Shown in pieces: positions 53,565-63,424 of a stretch of DNA of 64,000 bases; within the stretch, counting starts at the first letter, position 1; every line of letters starts with the position of its first letter. The translations under genes were made by a program, and so were the position numbers. The stretch is from Lepidostoma basale (Eukaryota > Arthropoda > Insecta > Trichoptera > Lepidostomatidae): NCBI GenBank assembly GCA_022606425.2, contig JAHDVF020000172.1:806001-870000 (forward strand), given 5' to 3'. Under the pieces are notes generated by a model, which was not told where the DNA came from, made no database searches, and saw only the letters and a list, made by a program, of their open reading frames with translations.

Positions 53565-54370
53565 GATGTGCTCGTTCTTGCAAAGAATCTGGTCTGTTAT
53601 TAAAAACAACAAAAATGGCAATATATAACAAATATTGTATTACTTTCTCTCGCCGGATCTTATACAAGTGTCAACAATTGTCAAATGCATCTTTACTACT
53701 TATTTTGCTCTTAAATATAAATTACTAATGTAAATAGGACGAACCGCCACACTGCTCCGTCCTGACATACACCTCTGTCTTAAATATTCTTATTTTGTCG
53801 TTTCCTCATTACTGAGGGTCGTGATCCATGAAACAAAACGCCTCCGATCCTCTCTGTTCTCCGCAGCCCGCACTACCAAGTAGAGTTCTCCCCCTTAATC
53901 TGGTCACACCACCGCGCAGGAGATCTGAAATATATTCAATCATAATTTATATATATAGCACGGGTATGTTTTTATGATTGAATAAAAATCTTAACTAAAT
54001 AGTTGGACGCCGTCACTGAAATAGACTGACGGGTACACCTGCGAGTATTTTCGTCAATTCCTGGAATCGTATCGGCCTTCGATAAGTTCAAATCAAATTA
54101 CGTTCATGTCTAGGACTGGCGGCGGCTCGCGGTCGCGGAGAGGAGCAGCGGGTATCAAAGATACAACATCTTTAATAAAACGCATAATGCTTTCCATTTG
54201 TGACGATTTGTGGTAGTTACATAACTAACCGAATCATTAATATTGTTTAATTTTGTAAATGTCAATTAAGTGCTCGATACAACGATGGGCAAACTAATGT
54301 TTCTTTATAAGTAGGTGTGATCGAAAACGAGAATTTAAGTTTTCTATCAAATTCATCTTCTTCTCTGGTT
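53565..54370. other. Mostly single-copy DNA
   Basis: 53735-53790 holds an RTE1 scrap (ggacgaaccgccacactgct). 54000-54170 is a GC-rich island (ctggcggcggctcgcggtcg) without repeats or motifs. Confidence 0.35.
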
Positions 54371-54530
54371 TCAATCCTGGGATTGGTTTGCAGCAATTTC
54401 CTCTATTCTTCTCTTCCATTCTTCCCTGTCTTGTGCGGCTCTTTTGAAATCTGCATATGATGAGCAGCGCACGTCCACCAACAGGTCCTCCAGGTACTCT
54501 CGGCGTGGGCGTCCCCTGCGTTCGGCCTAC
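54371..54530 (-). pseudogene. RTE-like family N, C-terminus
   Basis: Minus strand open segment: AERRGRPRREYLEDLLVDVR, then CSSYADFKRAAQDREEWKRR and IEEIAANQSQD before a stop. GRPRREY and AQDREEWKR are the standard terminal blocks. Only 53 codons. Confidence 0.75.
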
Positions 54531-54679
54531 AGTCAGCAGCTTTGTTTTGTCCTTATTTATTTATCTATCTTTATTTATCTTAAATTAATATACCTATTCG
54601 TATATTTTCTAAGAGTTTTGTAGTATATATTTTGAAGTGGCGTATTTCACGTTACTAGGGCATTTTCATAGTTTTTCAT

Positions 54680-54780
54680 ACTTCAAACGATGTCGTCCAC
54701 TGCTGGACAAATGCCTTCCCCATTCTTCTTCGCTTCTTTTCATTTTGTGTCTTTCGCATCCAGTCACCAGTAATTTTTTA
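54680..54780 (-). mobile_element. Retrotransposon 3' end scrap
   Basis: gtcgtccactgctggacaaa matches the block at 2789. About 100 bases. Confidence 0.45.
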
Positions 54781-54980
54781 TAACTAAGCAAAACAATTTT
54801 TATAAATGATTTATAACTGTGAAATAAATCTTAGAGTAAATCTGTATAATTAATAACTGTCTAACTTATTTTGTTTCTCCTAATAGAAAACCAAAAGAAT
54901 TTATTTATTTATTTCTATGTTTTATTTAAAAAATTACTAACACCAATGATATAATAATTTATAATGCAATCTGAAAAATA

Positions 54981-55014
54981 AGCAGAAAATAGCTTATTAT
55001 TGTGAAGAAGGATT
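54981..55014 (-). mobile_element. SINE2 tail scrap
   Basis: agcagaaaatagcttattat is the complement of the SINE2 body at 53095-53117. Confidence 0.5.
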
Positions 55015-55049
55015 AATATTTCATAAATCAAATCTTTAAATTACTTAAT

Positions 55050-55190
55050 ACATTTTAAAGAGAAGTGTTTCGCCTTCATGGTGCATTTTATACTTTTTTA
55101 ATGGCTCTAAAAATATAATTTTAAAACTCTAATATTTGGTATGTAATTTTACATCGTTATTTAAGCGATACAAAACATACTTATGTATTA
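55050..55190. repeat. Family E, decayed
   Basis: gaagtgtttcgccttcatgg, tttggtatgtaattttacat, cgttatttaagcgataca keep the E order weakly. Confidence 0.35.
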
Positions 55191-55194
55191 CGGA

Positions 55195-56200
55195 GATGTC
55201 AGATTTTTCCGAGCCCTTTTGTTACCATTTATATTTACAGTACCTTTTTCCTAAAAATTTATTAATTTATTTGAATAAAATCACACACATTACAAACATA
55301 TAATTCCAGATCGTTTGCAATTACATTATAAGAATTTATAAGAGAAGCATAAAAAAAACATTAAGATTAAGAATTAGAAAGAATCATAACAATGATATTG
55401 CATCCCTGAGGCAACTCATACTATCACGAAATATGTCGACCTCCGAGGCGACCCGATTAAGCAATAAGATTTCTCTACCCACAAGCATAACATAAATGAA
55501 ACAATCTGTGCTGTCTTTGACAAAGGTCAGGGACAAATAGACTTATATCACTCAGGACATCCGAGTCATGTATATGGCCGCCAATCAGCTGAAAGAAAAG
55601 TGGATATTCTTCCTTTTCTCCAATGAGTGGTCGCTTAGCATAGCAAACCAAACATATTGAATATTCCTACAATATGTTTGGTTCTTCTTTCAAAAAGTTC
55701 ATTTTACAGTAGGTATTATTAAATCAAAAGGAAAAAATAAACTGAATGCTCTTTGAAAACAGGATATTAAACTCTTTTCATCCAAAATTTCTTGTTAATT
55801 AATTGTTTCTTTTTAAAATATTGTAGTTATATACTTGCTAAGTGTCAGATTTTTTTTTTCAATAAATTAGTCGAATTAATGGATTATTATGTAAATATAT
55901 TAGAGTTTAGTTGTCATCATACACCAGAAAAGAGAGTTTATTAACCTTAACAGACACATGGTTATCTCTTTCTGTTGCCTCTCTATCTTCTCCTTTTCCT
56001 AGAAAAACCCCAGTAGCTGGCACTAAATTCAATGTCATTCAATTATCATGTTCACGACACCACATATGACTTCCAGATGTGCCCAATATCAAATAAACAA
56101 ATATTTTACTTACGTACTTACATGTGAGATATTACTAATAGTATTTATTTGGCGAATCCTAAATGGTATTTTGTGATAATTGATATTACGAATATAATAA
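55195..56200. other. Unassigned DNA with a small hairpin
   Basis: 55646-55683 is a perfect 14-bp hairpin (AACCAAACATATTG) with a 10-base loop. 55400-55640 is GC-richer and unique. No gene motif. Confidence 0.4.
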
Positions 56201-56204
56201 GATT

Positions 56205-56425
56205 TTAATTTCCCGTCTAAAACATACTAAAACATAATTAATAAGAATGACATGTTTCGCCTTTCTAAGGCAATATCAAATATAACATTTGATAATGCCT
56301 TAGAAGGGCAAAACATGTCATTCCCATAAAATACCATAAAACTTCTAGAAAACTGACGTTTTCATTCGAATTCATTATTTAATATGGAGTACATCATTGT
56401 TTAAGAAACAATAAATACTAACACA
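56205..56425. repeat. Family E foldback, type copy
   Basis: Arms meet at 56281: gaatgacatgtttcgccttt and ctaaggcaatatcaaat against atttgataatgccttagaag and gcaaaacatgtcattccc. The right arm continues acttctagaaaactgacgtt to tgtttaagaaacaataaata. Core skeleton: UUGAUAA, U, GCCUU over GGGC, AAAAC here or GAAAC in others, AU, GUC. Confidence 0.85.
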
Positions 56426-56602
56426 TGTTTTTGTAATGTCAGATAGTGTAACAATTATCTATATTGATATACGGCTATAGGCTCGTTTTTTTTAAGCTAG
56501 CGTTTAGCTTTTTCCTATTACATTGTTTTATAGCGCCATTTTTGTGAGAGATTCACTTCAAGGGCGCCCAATATAGTCTTAGAGATAATAGAGGGAAGGT
56601 AA

Positions 56603-56765
56603 ACGGGTGGTGGTCAAGAGGACAGAGGAGAGAAAGCTCGCCTCCCGATCCTAGGGACTTGGGTTCTAGCCCGGACACGCCCCGATTCCTTCTACATTCT
56701 TCTTATTCTTCCTAGTTACTTCTGCTCAGTTTCGAGATTGCGTAATAATTCTTATGCCATTAATA
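56603..56765 (+). mobile_element. SINE2, diverged copy
   Basis: acgggtggtggtcaagagga, B-box region cttgggttctagcccggaca, ccccgattccttctacattc, then ttacttctgctcag and taattcttatgccattaata. All parts in order, moderately diverged. Confidence 0.65.
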
Positions 56766-56769
56766 TACT

Positions 56770-57470
56770 TTTTTTTTTGTCTTAACAAAAAAGTTATTTT
56801 AAACATGCATTCATTCAGAAAAACCGTTATTATTATAAAAACTGAATGTTTAAAAAAATACGTAAAATAATTAACATATCTGATTGTACATGTTTTATCA
56901 ACATCTGGATTGAATTGGATTTCCGTAGCTGATCTAATGAATCTTGATTCGATTAGCAAAGACTCAAACCAGCGGTAGGCGCTACCCCCTACCGGGCAAG
57001 AGCGGAACTAACTTATATACCTCAAACCACCTTTGTACAGTTGAACGTAGTTAGGATATAATTAATTTTATTTTGGTGGGCGTTGACCTCAATTGTTGAA
57101 AATCTACTAACAAAGATTTAATTTTTATGTTTCATTAGATTATAAAAATAAATTATAGAATGGCATATAACGGGTAATCGAAATAAAAACTATTTTATAT
57201 TGCGCTATTTTCTTTCATATAATCTCAAGATCGCTGTGGCAATGTGTTTAATGTAGCAATTTGGACACTTGAATACATTAGAATGTATGGAAATATGAAA
57301 CGAATGTTCTAATAATAAAATGGCGAGGTGTTGAAAAACAATCAACATGTTTTCGATGACTGTATATATAATAGAATATTACCTACACCAGTTATTTGAT
57401 TGCAAGGTTAGTATTTCTTCTATATTCGCCATTACTTTGTGTTTAATGTTTCTTTTTTTAAATACTTAGT
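56770..57470. other. Unassigned DNA
   Basis: AT-rich with one less AT-rich patch (gcggtaggcgctacccccta near 56972). No family repeat or coding motif. Confidence 0.4.
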
Positions 57471-57505
57471 ATACAACACTCACTTTATTAAAAATATAAA
57501 AATTA

Positions 57506-57551
57506 AATACCAAACATGTTTCAGACTAATCAGCCCTTCATCAGTGATATT
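57506..57551 (-). ncRNA. Hammerhead-like ribozyme, best candidate (family C)
   Basis: Minus strand in order: AAUAUCA; CUGAUGA (complete core); extra A; stem II GGGCU-GAUU-AGUCU (5 pairs, two G-U); GAAAC; AU; GUU; UGGUAUU. Stem I is 7 bp (AAUAUCA with UGGUAUU, one G-U). Stem III is only A-U and C-G around two bases, too small to close as a monomer hairpin; known minimal hammerheads of this kind are thought to work as dimers. The H position is U, which is allowed. Confidence 0.7.
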
Positions 57552-57553
57552 AT

Positions 57554-58198
57554 TCTTCTTCTTCTTCTTCGATGGCCCTACAGCCCATATCGAGCCTTAG
57601 CATCCAGTATTCTTCGCCTCCAACTCCTCCTGTCCTCCGCTTCGACCCTCCAATCTGACACTCTTAACAATCTTGCTCCATCTCTCCCAACTTCATCCTC
57701 CCATCGCAGCCTTGGTCGTCCAATTGGTCTTCTACCACCTGGGTGCCACTCCAGCAATCTTTTTGGGGTTCGCGATGACGGCATCCTCTGCACGTGACCG
57801 GCCCATCTCAGTCTATTCAGTCTGACCTGTGTGGAGAGACTGGGAGCTTTGTAAATATTGTACAGCTCGTCATTATGCCGCACTCTCCAGCCTTCACCGT
57901 CATTCACAGGCCCCAGAATTCTGCGCAGCACCCTTCTCTCAAAAGTATCCAGTCGCTCTGCAGATTTCGCTGTCATTGTCCACGCCTCACACCAATAGGT
58001 CACTACTGTTCGGATGATTGTTTTATACAGAGTGATTTTGGTTTTCCAGTGTACGTTTCTTGATTTGAGCGCTGGTAGTAGAGAGAAGAATGTTTTGTTA
58101 CCAATTGTGATTCTTCTTTCGATTTCCTTGTGATCTTCGTTTTCTTTTGTTATAGACGAACCCAGGTAAGTGAAGTCCTCCACCATCTTAAAGTTGTA
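57554..58198 (-). mobile_element. RTE-like family O inserted in family C element
   Basis: Flanked by the exact 14-bp duplication ATCAGTGATATTAT (57540-57553 and 58199-58212). Tail TTCTTCTTCTTCTTC at the left is the element's (GAA)n end. 5'-truncated. The minus-strand frame is open throughout. Confidence 0.9.
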
Positions 58199-58249
58199 AT
58201 CAGTGATATTATGTAAATATAAATATTTAAAAATAATCATTTTTAACAT
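57578..58249 (-). pseudogene. RTE-like family O partial ORF, 223 codons
   Basis: Residues 26-34 FTYLGSSIT, 41-50 KEIERRITIG, LYKTIIRTVVTYWCEAWTMT (residues 74-93), RRVLRRILGPV (105-115), LRWAGHVQRM (147-156), GRPRLRWEDEV (177-187) and RSWRRRILDAKARYGL at the end. This is the region after the YADD palm motif. The first 17 codons lie outside the duplication in host-element DNA, so the annotated ATG is accidental. Confidence 0.8.
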
Positions 58250-58304
58250 CTGTCAAAACTGACCGCATTTGTAAAAAAATATATGTTATTTAAAATATTC
58301 ATAT

Positions 58305-58350
58305 AATATCACTGATGAAGGGCTGGTTAGTCCCCAAGATATTTGGTATT
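58305..58350 (+). ncRNA. Hammerhead-like motif, family C partner, inactive
   Basis: AAUAUCA and UGGUAUU (stem I) and CUGAUGA are preserved, but GAAACAUGUU has become CCAAGAUAUU. The fold survives while the GAAA core is lost. Confidence 0.5.
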
Positions 58351-58484
58351 ATTTTTTATTTTTCCAAAGTGATTGTCGTAATAAAAAAAAACATTAGAAT
58401 GTTAGTATTTTCAGATAAATATTTTACCGATTTCCGATAAAAAATTATAAAACAATATTTAACTTTTAAAAGACGCTTACACCT

Positions 58485-58700
58485 CCCTTATATTCTTTCT
58501 CCATATGTGTTATTTTGGCATTCTGTCTTTACGTCCTTTCCCCTTTCGTAGCTTCACTTTCATCTGTAAGCTTCGACACAATAACTCCATTATATACTCC
58601 CTTATATAATATTATTCTCTATTAAATTTATATGAACTTTAATATCATTTTTTTATCTACTTGCTTCAAGTAAACTTTGCGTGTTTCGGTAGACTTTCAA
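58485..58700 (-). mobile_element. RTE1, heavily decayed
   Basis: tgtcttaacgtccttt-like order with ctgtaagcttcgacacaata and actccattatatactccctt recalls the RTE1 minus strand. Weak. Confidence 0.35.
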
Positions 58701-59105
58701 ATACAATAAATCTAACCTCGTCAGTTATTTAAAAATAATAATTAAATTCATACAAATCTGAATCAACCAAAACGAGTTTTACTTTAGTTCATGTGAAGTA
58801 AATAATGTATATATTTTTTATAATTTCTGTCAGAGTTCCAATAATTAAGTTGATTATATTATATTGGATATTTATGATTTATATTTATTTTAATAAAACA
58901 CCTTTATTTTCACTTTATTATTGTTTCATTATTTTTTTAGTTAAAAATATTTAAAGTATTTTTTTTTTCGTTTTTACTGGTTTATTTTTATTTATTAAAT
59001 GTATATATTTGGTTATTTTGTTGATGGAATTTAAATACATTCATATAATCAATCGATTAGAGAAAATATGTTAACAGATATGTGGGAATAACAATGTTTA
59101 AGTTA
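58700..59105. other. Very AT-rich DNA, nothing recognised
   Basis: No repeat or coding feature seen. Confidence 0.45.
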
Positions 59106-59109
59106 ATAA

Positions 59110-59195
59110 TTAAAAATTTCTAGAAGGTTTATTAAATTTTATGGGAGTTTCGCCTTTTTAATTAATTATCAAATGTTTTTTTGATAATGCCTTAC
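59110..59195. repeat. Family E, short
   Basis: atttctagaaggtttattaa, ttatgggagtttcgcc and tttttttgataatgccttac. Confidence 0.5.
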
Positions 59196-59689
59196 CAATT
59201 ATTATAACTTATTTGTAACTAGATAAATAATTCATGTAAGTTTAGTTCCCACCTATTATGTAGTATATTAACGCAAAATTAACGCATTGTCATCACCGAC
59301 CCATTTAATATTGATTTCTTGCTCTCAGTCCCCAGTCAAGTCTTTTCACTTTTAAGTCCTCGTCTAGTGTCCTTTTTCACGGTAAATTATTATCCCTGTA
59401 GTAACGCATTTTTACCTGAAATACCTTAAAGCTTATGAGGCTTGTTAGAAAAACATACAAGTCTTTTGGCCCTTTACCTAAGAGTCAACACATTTGTCAC
59501 GTCTGTTCGTCACAACCTTTTTAAGTGAGTATGATGTCAATATCTAAAACACTTCAATAAGTTTTATGTTATATAAATTATTTGTATTGCATTTTATTAA
59601 TAATATTGACTTTCAAGCAATTCAATAGATCATCGAAATTTTAGTTTTTGAAAAATATAAAATACTTAAGCTATGGAATTCCATAATTA

Positions 59690-59885
59690 TATATGAACTA
59701 AAATATTATTTATTGTTTCTTGAACGAATGAAAACTTATATTTTATTGAATTTTTATTATATTTAATGTGAATGACATGTTTTACCTGTCTAAGGCATTA
59801 TCAAATATTTTATTTGATAATGATAATCACAAAAACAGACGTTTTAATTAGTATTGATTACTTATTGATGTAACATTTTTTTTTA
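59690..59885. repeat. Family E foldback
   Basis: Left ttattgtttcttgaacgaat to acctgtctaaggcattatca; right tttgataatgataatcacaa, aaacagacgttttaattagt. The right hammerhead-like half is deleted. Confidence 0.65.
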
Positions 59886-59899
59886 ATGAAAGAAATAAA

Positions 59900-59995
59900 A
59901 CGAGTAGTTGATAGAAGTGTAAGACGAATGTATTGACCCCAAAATAATAGTGAATTGCTGTATTAGAACTGTGAGAATGATTTCTGCGCGGCTGA
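59900..59995 (+). mobile_element. RTE1 internal scrap
   Basis: gtgtaagacgaatgtattga and gatttctgcgcggctgatga resemble the RR-C and C-A-D positions of RTE1. Low confidence. Confidence 0.35.
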
Positions 59996-59999
59996 TGAT

Positions 60000-60385
60000 G
60001 GACATGATTTTTTATAATCGGGGTAACCTGACAACAAAATATGTGAAATAAAATCTGATTGCGTAGCTTTGCAATTATTTATTTTCGAGTGTTTAATAAG
60101 CGTGAAGATTTCATTAAGCTAAGAGAGTGCCAAAATTTCAAATATCAAAGAAATTATTTAATAATAATGAAAACATTATTATACGAAGTGAGGAATTCGG
60201 ACTTTGAAATAAGATACTTTGTTCCATATAGGAAGCAGCCGCGTATATTTACTGTGTCATTTGGCTGCGAGAGAAAATTTAACGTTTTAAAACACTATTT
60301 AGGATAAGAAATACGTGTGTATAATGGTTTATGTAATTGAGCAATGTTTATGCGTTCTTGGGATATTTATATATATTATGTTTTT
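60000..60385. other. Unassigned DNA
   Basis: An 82-codon frame from 60059 has no motif. Apparently single copy. Confidence 0.35.
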
Positions 60386-60570
60386 CTTATTCTTCTTCTT
60401 CTTCCGATGTCATGTCAGGTCTTTCCGACGATGACTATCACCTGAGAGTAGGCGTCTATGTTCCTGGCAGCTCGAAACAGCTCATCGACGCTCCTCAAGC
60501 CTGTCAAGTCCCTTGGGTTTTGGAGTCAAGAGATTCGCCTCCTGTAATCACAACGTATGGTAAATATGTA
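60386..60570 (-). mobile_element. RTE-like family H, 3' end
   Basis: Tail cttcttcttcttccgatgtc, then minus-strand LQNPRDLTGLRSVDELFRAA and RNIDAYSQVIVIVGKT with a stop. The coding end is intact over about 45 codons. Confidence 0.7.
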
Positions 60571-60799
60571 GGTAAGTAAAATAATTAATGATTATTGGAT
60601 TGTGTCTTATTTTCCCGGGTGGTTTCACGATATAAAGGCTACTAAGTTTCTACTTTATACTGAAACTATGCATGATTTTGTAAAATATAACGCACCACCA
60701 AGTTTTTTTTCCATTTAGGTATCATTGAAAATTTCTTAAAATTATTAAATCTATTTCACAGCAAATAAACACAGCAGTGGAAAATAAATATATTTATGA

Positions 60800-61140
60800 T
60801 TAAACAATATATTTTTACTTGTAACAGAACACTTTATTTTTAAATACAAACATGTTTCGGGACACAGAAGCCCTTCTTTAGTGTAGTTAAAATATTTTAA
60901 ATACAAAATAAATATTTTAAAGAATTTTATCAAGAATATGGTCAGTTTTGAAAAATATTAGAAAAATGTTTTTTTTTACGTCAATCTGTCAAAATTGTTT
61001 ACATTAATGATAAAAAATGATTAAATATTTATTTTGTATTTATAACATTATATTTAAACTACACTAATGAAAGATTCGTGTGTTTCGAAACATTTTTGGG
61101 TTAATTTGTAATTTTTAATTATATTTGTATTTAAAAAAAA
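60800..61140. repeat. Family C foldback, complete but diverged
   Basis: Left caaacatgtttcgggacaca and gaagcccttctttagtgtag; interior gaatatggtcagttttgaaa and gtcaatctgtcaaaattgtt; right cactaatgaaagattcgtgt, gtttcgaaacatttttggg. The left core (minus) has CUAAAGA with GAAAC and GUU; the right has CUAAUGA. Both have lost G5. Confidence 0.75.
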
Positions 61141-61144
61141 TGGA

Positions 61145-62150
61145 TTGTATTGCAAAGAGAAAAATATTGTTCAATTATGATTCAGCAAGACAAAGTAATG
61201 GAGAATATAGAAGAACTATTTTTGATTGATATTTCACTCAATTTAACGTGGACATGTTTTGTTGTGATATTTACCAACCGGGTGTATTATTTTTTTTACT
61301 AATTTATGGCCATCAAATACATTTTGTTTCATTTTAAAATTGGCTATAATAATATTAAAACTACATTTTAAAATTTTATGATTTTAGATTACATTAATAG
61401 TTGCATAAATATCGTTTCGGTCTGTAGATATCATTAAAACATCCATATTACGGTACATGCTACCTGTGAATCTTAACCGTTACTCGCATCTACATAGATT
61501 TCACATAATAAAATAATTAATCAAATCATTCAACATTAAAATACCAACCTTATTATGTATCGGTTGTTTCTTTTTCCCAATAGTTCACTCCCGCCCGTAC
61601 AAAGGATGGCGATTCCCAGAATCGCGGTGACCAGACATTCTGTCCGCACAACCACCCGATCTCCGTCATCCTGTCTCCTCTCAACGTGACGGCTAATGAT
61701 GCCCGATAGTACTCACACCCGATGATCCAAGGATGAAATTATAACAATGAGAGGTGTCTAGGACTCAAATTGAACAGAAAACCACTGGATATATGATAAG
61801 TACCTTTTCTTGCATCTATATATCTTATAAACTATTAAATTAAAAATAACTTCATTTATACAATCTAGCAAAAAATAATATTACTACCTTCAACTTTTGT
61901 CACATTTTTTATTAATCTAATCTGCTTCCTTTATTATTATATTGTTTATCGTCTTTAATTTATTGTGTTTCATCGTTTTCGACTCTATATTATGTATAAT
62001 TGTTCCTTTTAATTACTGATTTTATTATTATTGTCATTATTTAATTTAATTTTATTTTACCTTTAATATTTTCTCCTATAAATAGTAACTACACGTTCTT
62101 TCAATTAAAATAATTAGGTACCTACTCCAGCAACAACTTCAAAATTGTAT
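61145..62150. other. AT-rich DNA with a GC-richer island
   Basis: 61570-61790 (tagttcactcccgcccgtac, ccacccgatctccgtcatcc) is unique, with no open frame of note. The remainder is AT-rich. Confidence 0.35.
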
Positions 62151-62320
62151 CAAAGAAATTTTTCAAATTGACATAGGAACAAATACGCATAAAGGTTCGA
62201 AAAATCATGAAAATTTGACATTTACTATATTTTTGTAACACCTGATGATGTCAACATAGGCTGACGAAACAAGTATCACGGTGTTTCGGCCAAAACAATG
62301 GACTATTTAATTAAACATAT
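62150..62320 (+). repeat. Family A long form, right part
   Basis: Internal segment gttcgaaaaatcatgaaaat matches 53375-53395 reversed. The core CUGAUGA at 62243, stem II GUCAAC-AUAG-GCUGAC and GAAAC are present, then the sequence jumps to the terminus cggtgtttcggccaaaacaa without GUC. Confidence 0.75.
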
Positions 62321-62632
62321 CTTTCATATTTTTTTTTTGTTAAACAAGGCGTTAACACTGAACTTTCATAATGACAAATATTTTTATGAATTAAAACACC
62401 GTTTTTTTCACTTTCGTTTTAATTCATTGTAAAAAGATTTGTCGTGTATTTGTATATATTAAAACACATATTCATAAAACATATTTTAATATTGCGCATA
62501 CCGTTTTTGTCTGCAACGATTTTTCTATTATTATTGAGATTTAATCCATGAGATTGGTTTATAGCAAAGTCTAATATATTTGGTGGCTGACACATGGTCA
62601 TAAAATGTGACAGTTTCCCTTGCTTTCCTCAT

Positions 62633-63097
62633 TTTTGTAAACAACAGGTTATTTTAACCCAATTGAAATTGGGCCGGCCATATTGCGAGGACAGCGGATG
62701 ATCGGTGGACCAGACGCACCTTGGAGTTGCGACCAAGAACCGGCCACAGAAATCATGGCAGACTACAAGCAAGATGGACTGATGACATCAAAAGAGTGGC
62801 ACGAGGACAATGGCACAGAGGGGCAAAGGATAGAGAGTTATGATCGGGAAGGGAGCTTATGTCCAAAACTGGACAACTTAATACTGATGATGAAGATGAT
62901 CAATTACTGTATACATTTTTTTTAACTATTGGTTCTAATGACATATGACAGAAAGCTAGTCTATCGCCATTTTATTGTCACGTGAAATCTACCAAACCGA
63001 TGACAGTTTTTTTTTCACAATGACATGGCCGATAATCGAACCCGGGACCTTCGATGTGGCAATCATAGCTGTTCACTTTGTCAAGGAGGCTGTCCTA
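62633..63097 (-). mobile_element. tRNA-derived SINE split by a retrotransposon
   Basis: Outer end ttgtaaacaacaggttattt, then after the insertion caattactgtatacattttt, gccattttattgtcacgtga and B box complement ataatcgaacccgggacctt. The A box is decayed. Confidence 0.75.
62665..62899 (+). mobile_element. RTE-like 3' end nested in SINE
   Basis: WAGHIARTADDRWTRRTLEL, GHRNHGRLQARWTDDIKRVA and GQWHRGAKDREL, then a stop where W is usual, then a tail actgatgatgaagatgat. CAATT lies on both sides (62660-62664, 62900-62904), a short possible duplication. Confidence 0.75.
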
Positions 63098-63252
63098 AGT
63101 TATTTATTAATAACGTACGTGATTTTTATACCTCCCAAATATATGTAGTGAAATGTAATAATAGTAACCTGTTCTAAGGAGGGATTTATACATAAAGTAC
63201 AATATACACAAATATATTATGATAATAATAATTATAATATAATGGAATAATC

Positions 63253-63306
63253 AGTGTTCATTTTTGATAAACTTATTTATTATTAAGTTTATCAAAAATG
63301 AACACT
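63253..63306. repeat. Perfect 23-bp hairpin
   Basis: A 23-base stem starting AGTGTTCATTTTTGATAAAC is perfectly complementary to 63284-63306 across an 8-base loop (TTTATTAT). No second copy seen. It could be a small foldback remnant or a source of small RNA. Confidence 0.85.
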
Positions 63307-63424
63307 TGAAAAAATAAATAAAAGTTCCTTTTTATTGAAAGGTATTTTTTTATGAATTATATCACAATTTTTCCCACTTATGAGTTGATTTTTCTAGACG
63401 TGTTGTGATGTCAAACATCATATT

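Larger units (their letters stand above)
57471..58390. repeat. Family C foldback, split by a retrotransposon
   Basis: Left part 57471-57553, right part 58199-58390. Removing the insertion restores an element of about 275 bp with two facing hammerhead-like motifs (57506-57551 minus, 58305-58350 plus) around a spacer that includes gtcaaaactgaccgcatttg, also found diverged at 37490 and 60940. Confidence 0.85.
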
